The notes under the pieces were generated by a model. That model ran no database searches and was not told where the DNA came from. It was given only the letters and a program-made list of their open reading frames with translations. The translations under genes were made by a program, and so were the position numbers. A stretch of 5,761 nt of DNA from Ignavibacteria bacterium (lineage in GTDB: Bacteria > Bacteroidota > Ignavibacteria > Tepidaquicellales > OLB5), in the NCBI GenBank assembly GCA_026417195.1, contig JAOADS010000048.1:6851-12611 (forward strand). The letters run 5' to 3'. Shown piece by piece: positions 1-4,187 of this stretch (position 1 is the stretch's first letter; every line of letters starts with the position of its first letter).

Positions 1-548
1 TCTTCATTTCTCATTCTAACACATCCGTGAGAAGAAGGTCTTACACCAAGATGAACATAATAACCCGTTCCCTGCAATCCGTGAAATCCAATACCCATAT
101 TAAAAGGCATGAAATAATTCAGCTGTGACTGGAATTGTGAAGACTTATGTGTTTCTGCCTTATGGAAAATTGCAAATAAACCCGGCCTTGAGTCAACACT
201 TTTATGTGCACCCGGAATACCTGAGGACACCGGATATTTTACTGTTCTGCCGTCTCTGAAATGAACATACAACATCTGCTGATCTATCCTGAACTCAAGC
301 CAAAGGTCATCATTTGTGTAAATCGTATCGCGTAAATTCTTTGAAAATATCTCAGGGGCAAGTAAAGCAGAAAAACTGAATTCCTGATCTGAATCTTCCT
401 TATCACGAATAGAATTAAAGTCAGTTTGATTTGAATAGAAAAAGCCAGAGAAAATAAAAAAAACTGCTAGCATAGGAATTATGAAAATAAAATTCCCCGG
501 CTCGGTTTTAATTTTAAACTCTTCCCTGTGTTCAGCAGACAAATTCAT
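1..548 (-). CDS. L,D-transpeptidase (YkuD fold), membrane-anchored, 5' part only; runs off left edge
   Basis: Translating the minus strand from ATG at 548 gives 182 residues without a stop up to the window edge. Residues 1-18 are polar, residues 19-38 form one hydrophobic membrane anchor (NFIFIIPMLAVFFIFSGFFY), and the rest should lie in the periplasm. Residues 85-182 look like a YkuD domain: a strand with DQQMLYVHF, then SSGIPGAHKS, then the catalytic signature with H156 (GFHGLQG) and S173-H174-G175-C176-V177-R178-M179. Known family role: the Cys attacks a tetrapeptide stem and makes 3-3 peptidoglycan crosslinks, or attaches proteins to peptidoglycan. The substrate cannot be told here. The gene follows citrate synthase by 23 bases and is probably cotranscribed. 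An in-frame GTG at 575 would overlap the citrate synthase stop as GTGA and has a purine-rich AGAAAGAAG upstream, while ATG 548 has no clear Shine-Dalgarno. The start is therefore open between the two. The family call is secure; the 3' end is not visible. Confidence 0.9.
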   Translation of the reverse strand, partial: MNLSAEHREEFKIKTEPGNFIFIIPMLAVFFIFSGFFYSNQTDFNSIRDKEDSDQEFSFSALLAPEIFSKNLRDTIYTNDDLWLEFRIDQQMLYVHFRDGRTVKYPVSSGIPGAHKSVDSRPGLFAIFHKAETHKSSQFQSQLNYFMPFNMGIGFHGLQGTGYYVHLGVRPSSHGCVRMRNE

Positions 549-571
549 GTCCGAAGCTAAAGATTTCAGAT

Positions 572-1849
572 TCACTTCAAAACTTCTTTCTCAAGCCATG
601 CAGTTGTAACTGATTTTGGCCTTGTGATCGGTTCACCCATAGCTCTGCTTAAGACAAGCTGGGAGCAAATGCCAAGAGCTCTTGAAACACTGAATACAAC
701 TGTATAATATTCAACCTCTGTTAATCCATAGTGATAAAGCAAAGCACCTGAAGCAGCGTCAACATTTGGCCAGGGATCTTTAGCCTTACCCTGTTCGATC
801 AATAGCTGAGGTACTATATTGAAAAGTTTTTCTACTACTATAAATCTCGGATCGTCCGGAATGTATTTTTTACCAAAGTTAATAAAAGCTGTAAACCTTG
901 GATCGGTCACCCTTAAAACCGCATGTCCGTAGCCCGGTATAACAAGGCCTTTATCAAGTCTTTCCTTTGACAGCTGTCTTAACTGATCATCCGTCGGAAC
1001 TCCGCCGAAATGTTCAATCAGTGCAAGCACGAATTTAAGGCATTCCTGATTTGCAAGTCCGTGAAGCGGTCCTGCAAGCCCGTTCAATCCGGCTGCAAGC
1101 GAATAATAAGGGTCAGACAGGGCTGAACCCACAACGTGAGATGTAAAGGCGCTTACATTTCCACTTTCATGATCTGAATGGAGTACCATATAAAGCCTCA
1201 TCAGATCATACCATTCTTGATTGTCTTCACTAACTCCCAGCATATAAGCATAGTCAGCTCCCCAGTCGAGTTCTGGCTTTGACTTGATAACATCTCCCTT
1301 ATTGAAACGGGTCCTGTAAATAGCTGCAGCAAGCCCCGGGAGTTTTGCGATTAAATTAAGACAATCTTCAAGAGTGTATTCCCAGTAAAGATCTTTTTTA
1401 AGTCCTTTATCATATTCGCGTCTGAACTGTGATTCATATTCCATAGCAGTTATACATGCAGTAAGCATAGACATTGGATGTGCATCAGCAGGAAATGACC
1501 TGATTATATTCCAGATATATGAAGGAAGCTCCGCTCTGTTGCTTAGGTCATTTTTAAGATCCCTTCTCTCTTCCTCCGTTGGAAGTTCTCCGGTCAAAAG
1601 TAACCAGAAAATCTCTTCAGGTAATTTCTCTGTAAGTTCAAGAATTGGGATACCCCGTATTATAAGTCCAGTATCAAGTCCTACTTCTGAGGTGTCACAT
1701 ATAAGTGATTTAACTCCCCTCATCCCTCCGAGAATCTGTTCAACAGTTACCTCAGAAATGACCTTGCTACCGTAGTTTTTTCCCAAATTCCGAACTCTTT
1801 CCCTTAAATTCGGAATTTGAGAAGCAAGCTTTGCTTTCAACAAAGACAT
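572..1849 (-). CDS. gltA: citrate synthase, type I, eukaryotic/mitochondrial-like
   Basis: This complete 425-residue protein condenses acetyl-CoA and oxaloacetate to citrate, the entry step of the TCA cycle, in the cytoplasm. The three catalytic residues of the mitochondrial enzyme are all visible: H263 in GPLHGLANQE, H309 in PGYGHAVLR and D364 in NVDAASGALL. Oxaloacetate and CoA site residues can also be placed: H227 in HSDHESGNVS, R318 in TDPRF, R390 in SRALG and R410 in TRPKS. The wording of these motifs matches pig and yeast mitochondrial enzymes much better than the E. coli-type hexameric enzyme, and the length fits a mature dimeric type I enzyme. Such eukaryote-like forms are known in bacteria, for example Geobacter. 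The start is well fixed by AAAGGAG nine bases upstream of ATG. A promoter candidate lies about 80 bases upstream. The L,D-transpeptidase gene follows closely. The symbol gltA is used by function, not because of close kinship to the E. coli gene. Confidence 0.95.
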   Translation of the reverse strand: MSLLKAKLASQIPNLRERVRNLGKNYGSKVISEVTVEQILGGMRGVKSLICDTSEVGLDTGLIIRGIPILELTEKLPEEIFWLLLTGELPTEEERRDLKNDLSNRAELPSYIWNIIRSFPADAHPMSMLTACITAMEYESQFRREYDKGLKKDLYWEYTLEDCLNLIAKLPGLAAAIYRTRFNKGDVIKSKPELDWGADYAYMLGVSEDNQEWYDLMRLYMVLHSDHESGNVSAFTSHVVGSALSDPYYSLAAGLNGLAGPLHGLANQECLKFVLALIEHFGGVPTDDQLRQLSKERLDKGLVIPGYGHAVLRVTDPRFTAFINFGKKYIPDDPRFIVVEKLFNIVPQLLIEQGKAKDPWPNVDAASGALLYHYGLTEVEYYTVVFSVSRALGICSQLVLSRAMGEPITRPKSVTTAWLEKEVLK

Positions 1850-1858
1850 TTTAATTAG

Positions 1859-1865
1859 CTCCTTT
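1859..1865 (-). promoter_or_regulatory. strong Shine-Dalgarno site for citrate synthase
   Basis: The minus strand reads AAAGGAG, then nine bases, then ATG at 1849. It is the only textbook ribosome binding site seen in front of a gene in this window; ogt, trmB and the NYN gene lack one. It fixes the citrate synthase start. Confidence 0.75.
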
Positions 1866-1927
1866 GAAAAAAGATTAATTGATTTTGCAGAGCGGTAAAT
1901 ATATTCAGAAATGCTTTAAGTATAAAG

Positions 1928-1956
1928 GTTATAAGTAAGGTATTTCATTTCAACAA
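1928..1956 (-). promoter_or_regulatory. candidate sigma70-like promoter for citrate synthase
   Basis: On the minus strand TTGTTG (1956-1951) and TATAAC (1933-1928) are separated by 17 bases. The -10 box matches the consensus at five of six positions; the -35 box is weak beyond its TTG. Transcription would start near 1921, giving a leader of about 70 bases ahead of the Shine-Dalgarno site. A 7-base inverted repeat overlaps the -35 box. Confidence 0.35.
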
Positions 1957-1966
1957 AGCATGAAAT
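1942..1966. repeat. inverted repeat over the citrate synthase promoter, possible operator
   Basis: ATTTCAT (1942-1948) and ATGAAAT (1960-1966) are perfect inverted copies separated by 11 bases. They flank the -35 candidate. This could be a binding site for a dimeric regulator, but in AT-rich DNA a 7-base dyad can occur by chance. Confidence 0.25.
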
Positions 1967-2141
1967 CGTCTTATTCCCCAGAAATGCGGCATGAAAACTG
2001 TTTGCCGAATATATTAAACTCTAAATGCTTCTCATAATTCGGGCAAATGAAGAAATGAAAAACGCTTAGACATAATCTGATCACATATTTTGAACACCGA
2101 GTTCCACTAACCTGAAATCCTTTCTTAACAGACATCAATGA

Positions 2142-2837
2142 CTATTTCACCAAAAGCAGTTTTGAATATTCAATACCCTTTGATATACAAAACTCCTCCT
2201 GATATGTTCTGATATCAACATCCCATTTTTTTTCGTCCTCTTTTTTAAACTTTCCATAAAGCTTTAAAACCTCTTTGTGATATACATCCACTTCCTCAAC
2301 ATCTGTCATTATATAAAACCTTCCCTCTGGTTTTAATATCCTGTAGATCTCCTCAAGTAAAGAAAATGAAAAAGCTCTTCTTTTATTATGTCTTTTTTTC
2401 ACCCATGGATCAGGAAACAGATAAAACACTTTTTCAATAGAACAAGAGTCAATAAAGGGAAATCCATTAACTGCGCTGTACCATATAACAGCTGCATTCG
2501 GAATATCTTCGCCTTTTATGATGTTGTCTGTCCATTCAACAGCACCTTTCCTCACCTCAACTCCTAATATATTCTTTTGAGGGTAATTGACTGCAATTTC
2601 AACCAGAAACTTCCCTAAACCAGATCCTATGTCTATAAAATCAGGCTGAAGACCATTTGTGAAAAACTCACTCCATTTCAATCTTGAGGGAATGGCTGGA
2701 TAGGAAAAATTACTGCCTCTGTGCTGACTTAAGGGGAGATATAAAACAGCATTTGCGTGGTGACGGATTCTGGGAACCGGATATTTAGAAAAGTCTATCC
2801 TTTTCAAGCTAACAGATTCATCTAAATTTCTTTTCAA
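2142..2837 (-). CDS. trmB: tRNA (guanine-N7-)-methyltransferase
   Basis: The enzyme uses S-adenosylmethionine to make m7G at position 46 in the variable loop of tRNAs, in the cytoplasm. The protein has 231 residues if read from TTG at 2837, a normal family length. Visible motifs in order are the SAM-binding loop DIGSGLGKF (69-77), an acidic residue after the next strand in LGVEVRKGAV (E94), the TrmB signature FPDPWVKKRHNKRR (141-154), and the C-terminal TYQEEF...KG block (211-221) that corresponds to the tRNA/SAM-contacting T-x-x-E motif. No ATG or GTG lies in frame before the conserved region. The only start candidates are TTG at 2837, overlapping ogt by 20 bases, and TTG at 2807, ten codons later and 10 bases after the ogt stop. 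Neither has a Shine-Dalgarno site. It is probably translated by coupling to ogt in the same transcript. The function is near certain; the exact start is not. Confidence 0.93.
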   Translation of the reverse strand: MKRNLDESVSLKRIDFSKYPVPRIRHHANAVLYLPLSQHRGSNFSYPAIPSRLKWSEFFTNGLQPDFIDIGSGLGKFLVEIAVNYPQKNILGVEVRKGAVEWTDNIIKGEDIPNAAVIWYSAVNGFPFIDSCSIEKVFYLFPDPWVKKRHNKRRAFSFSLLEEIYRILKPEGRFYIMTDVEEVDVYHKEVLKLYGKFKKEDEKKWDVDIRTYQEEFCISKGIEYSKLLLVK

Positions 2838-2840
2838 GCT
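2800..2840. repeat. 11-base direct repeat spanning both trmB start candidates
   Basis: CTTTTCAAGCT occurs at 2800-2810 and again at 2830-2840 on the plus strand, exactly 30 bases apart. On the minus strand each copy supplies a TTG followed by AAAAG, so both candidate trmB starts read Met-Lys-Arg. The bases between the copies do not match, so this is not a clean tandem duplication. Confidence 0.5.
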
Positions 2841-3333
2841 CGAGAAGAAATTTCTTTATCTCAGTTCCGCCTGAGTAACCTCCTATATCACCGTTTTTGT
2901 TGATAACACGATGACAGGGAATGATTACAGCGATTCTGTTCATTGCGTTTGCATTGGCTACGGCTCTCTGTGAACTTGAAGCACCTATCCTTAATGCAAG
3001 TTCCGAATATGAAATAGTATGACCATAAGGAATCTTTTTAAGCTCATCCCAGACTTTCATCTGGAACTTCGTCCCCTGATAGTCAAGCGGAACTGTGAAA
3101 TTTTTAAGCTTTCCTGAGAAGTATTGGTTCAGTTCATATACACACTCTCTGATATATTTACTCTTTATTGATCGCAAAGGGCCTTCAAACATTTCGCTTA
3201 ATTTCTTAATGTAAGATCTATTTTTAGAATGACCAGAAAATTTAATTAAACATATGCCTCTTGAGTTAGCTCCTATAGTTAGTAAACTAATTTCCGTTTC
3301 AATCATTAAAATATCTTTAATTGCACTTTTCAT
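2818..3333 (-). CDS. ogt: methylated-DNA--[protein]-cysteine S-methyltransferase (O6-alkylguanine repair)
   Basis: This 171-residue protein belongs to the suicide repair family that moves an alkyl group from O6-methylguanine (and O4-methylthymine) in DNA to its own cysteine. The acceptor is C140 in IIPCHRVI. Other family blocks are TKFQMKVWDELKKIPYG (88-104, start of the DNA-binding domain), SYSELALRIGASSSQRAVANA (108-128, recognition helix region), and GGYSGGTEIKKFLLELE (151-167) at the end. The N-terminal 80 residues are the usual poorly conserved ribonuclease H-like part, and the length is typical of bacterial Ogt. The block before the active site reads N132-R133 where many Ogt proteins have Asn-Pro; Ada-type proteins have Asn-Lys there, so this looks tolerated. 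The start is ATG at 3333, 26 bases after the NYN gene; a second ATG lies at codon 10 (3306), and neither has a clear Shine-Dalgarno site. It overlaps trmB and is likely in the same operon. Confidence 0.93.
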   Translation of the reverse strand: MKSAIKDILMIETEISLLTIGANSRGICLIKFSGHSKNRSYIKKLSEMFEGPLRSIKSKYIRECVYELNQYFSGKLKNFTVPLDYQGTKFQMKVWDELKKIPYGHTISYSELALRIGASSSQRAVANANAMNRIAVIIPCHRVINKNGDIGGYSGGTEIKKFLLELEKKFR

Positions 3334-3359
3334 ACTCTAACAGAATAATATTTGAAACG

Positions 3360-3971
3360 TTATCTCCATTCAGAGGGACAACTAATAATTAACCCATTTT
3401 TTGTGTGAATATTGTCAGGCAAACGGCTTGTTCTTAAATGTTTCTCCTTAGCCTTCATGTAAAAATCAGCGTTTTGTTTAAGAATTTCAGCCCGTCCTCC
3501 GATTGGTATAACAATACCTATTTTTTTTGAGGGGAATAGTTTTCTTAATGTTGATATGACGGGAACCAAATCACTATCTCCAGAAAAAATAATCGCTTTA
3601 TCGTACCTATCATTTATAGAAAGTTCCACTAATTTAACAGCAATATTAACATCCGTTTGCTTTTCTTCAAAAGTAACATACTTCTTGTTGCACTCCCTGC
3701 AAATCTTATCTTTACGTCTAAATTCTCCGTAAATTACCTCAACACCATTAAGTTCCTGAACCCTGATAAAGAGTTTGTGTTTTCTAACTTTTTTCTGTGA
3801 CCACTTTGCTAACGCGGTAAAATAATATATCCCTTCTATATTGTCTTTTGTACTTACAAACTTTTTTACAAAAGAAACTAAATCCAGCCACTTGTATTTA
3901 TGATAACTTTTAGATTTATGAAGTGAGTGATATAAATTAAAACCATCAATTAAACAAACTACTCTAGGCAT
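3360..3971 (-). CDS. NYN domain (PIN-like, LabA/DUF88-type) putative ribonuclease
   Basis: The 203-residue protein carries the acidic motifs of the NYN fold, a metal-dependent PIN-like nuclease fold. These are D9 in CLIDGFNLYHS with N12 beside it, D107 in KQTDVNIAVKL, and D132/D134 in IFSGDSDLVPVI. A C91-x-x-C94 pair (ICRECNKKY) just before the second motif is common in this subfamily and may help hold a metal or a fold. IGIVIPIGGRAEILKQNADF (151-170) completes the domain; the last 30 residues look like a loose tail. RNA cleavage is inferred from the fold; no substrate can be named. The start is ATG at 3971 because the first strand of the fold begins at residue 3. A longer open frame continues upstream from TTG 4025, but it translates the terminator hairpin. 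There is no Shine-Dalgarno site and only 19 bases to the terminator U-run, so expression needs read-through from the promoter at about 4086 or from nrdJ. ogt follows after 26 bases. Confidence 0.85.
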   Translation of the reverse strand: MPRVVCLIDGFNLYHSLHKSKSYHKYKWLDLVSFVKKFVSTKDNIEGIYYFTALAKWSQKKVRKHKLFIRVQELNGVEVIYGEFRRKDKICRECNKKYVTFEEKQTDVNIAVKLVELSINDRYDKAIIFSGDSDLVPVISTLRKLFPSKKIGIVIPIGGRAEILKQNADFYMKAKEKHLRTSRLPDNIHTKNGLIISCPSEWR

Positions 3972-3990
3972 AAGTAAATTAACATATAAT

Positions 3991-4020
3991 AAAAAACCCA
4001 GCTCCACTAAGGTAGCTGGG
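3991..4020 (-). terminator. intrinsic terminator just upstream of the NYN gene
   Basis: On the minus strand CCCAGCT (4020-4014) pairs with AGCTGGG (4003-3997). After a bulged A, CC (4012-4011) pairs with GG (4005-4004) around the loop TTAGT. Six T residues (3996-3991) follow directly. The plus strand has no T-run on the other side, so it acts in the minus direction only. It may also end nrdJ transcripts, since no other terminator is evident after nrdJ. Confidence 0.8.
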
Positions 4021-4052
4021 GGCAATGGAACACTAGGTCCCAGAGCGATTAT
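3991..4052 (-). ncRNA. putative small structured RNA or attenuator leader upstream of the NYN gene
   Basis: A transcript starting near 4052-4050 from the promoter at 4086-4058 and ending in the U-run at 3996-3991 would be about 60 nucleotides. It contains two hairpins. The first pairs UGGGA (4042-4038) with UUCCA (4030-4026), including one G-U pair, around the loop CCUAGUG. The second is the terminator. CUGGG at 4043-4039 could instead pair with CCCAG at 4020-4016, the 5' arm of the terminator, so two exclusive folds are possible. ACCUAGUG (4038-4031) and ACCUUAGUG (4013-4005) are near-direct repeats. I recognise no known RNA family. It may be a free-standing small RNA, an attenuating leader of the nuclease gene, or both. 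Boundaries are inferred from the promoter and terminator only. Confidence 0.5.
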
Positions 4053-4057
4053 TTACA

Positions 4058-4086
4058 AGTATAATATTCATTCACACAATTCTCAA
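4058..4086 (-). promoter_or_regulatory. strong sigma70-like promoter upstream of the RNA/NYN unit
   Basis: On the minus strand TTGAGA (4086-4081) and TATACT (4063-4058) are separated by exactly 17 bases. Each box has one mismatch to the consensus. The predicted start near 4052-4050 lies about 30 bases before the terminator stem. It is the best promoter match noticed in the window. Confidence 0.6.
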
Positions 4087-4187
4087 TGCAAATTTATAGC
4101 TATTCATAATATCCTGAAAATAAAAAATCACTTCATAATTTCTTAACTAACTTTATCATATTTCTAAAACTTAATCATCCAAAAAAC
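4087..4187. other. AT-rich spacer after nrdJ
   Basis: These bases between the nrdJ stop and the promoter hold no gene. An 8-base palindrome ATAGCTAT is present, and T-runs occur without a stable stem in front of them, so I do not call a terminator for nrdJ here. Confidence 0.5.

Larger units (their letters stand above)
1850..2141. other. intergenic region between trmB and citrate synthase
   Basis: This 292-base stretch holds the promoter candidate, dyad and Shine-Dalgarno site listed separately. I found no convincing intrinsic terminator after trmB and no RNA gene. A 54-codon open frame on the minus strand (2135-1971) starts six bases after the trmB stop, but it has no ribosome binding site and a poor residue composition, so I do not call it a gene. 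Confidence 0.6.

Noticed and set aside
1539..1775. 78-codon open frame on the plus strand
   Set aside because: It lies antisense inside the well-supported citrate synthase gene; the translation is Ser/Pro-rich and unlike any family.
4073..4108. 11-codon peptide (MNSYKFALRIV) with AGGA upstream, as a leader peptide
   Set aside because: It overlaps the promoter -35 region, so it would not be on the transcript that carries the terminator, and it is too short to support.
4087..4187. A separate nrdJ terminator
   Set aside because: T-runs occur, but no stable GC-containing stem precedes them; the hairpin at 4020-3991 is the only good terminator.
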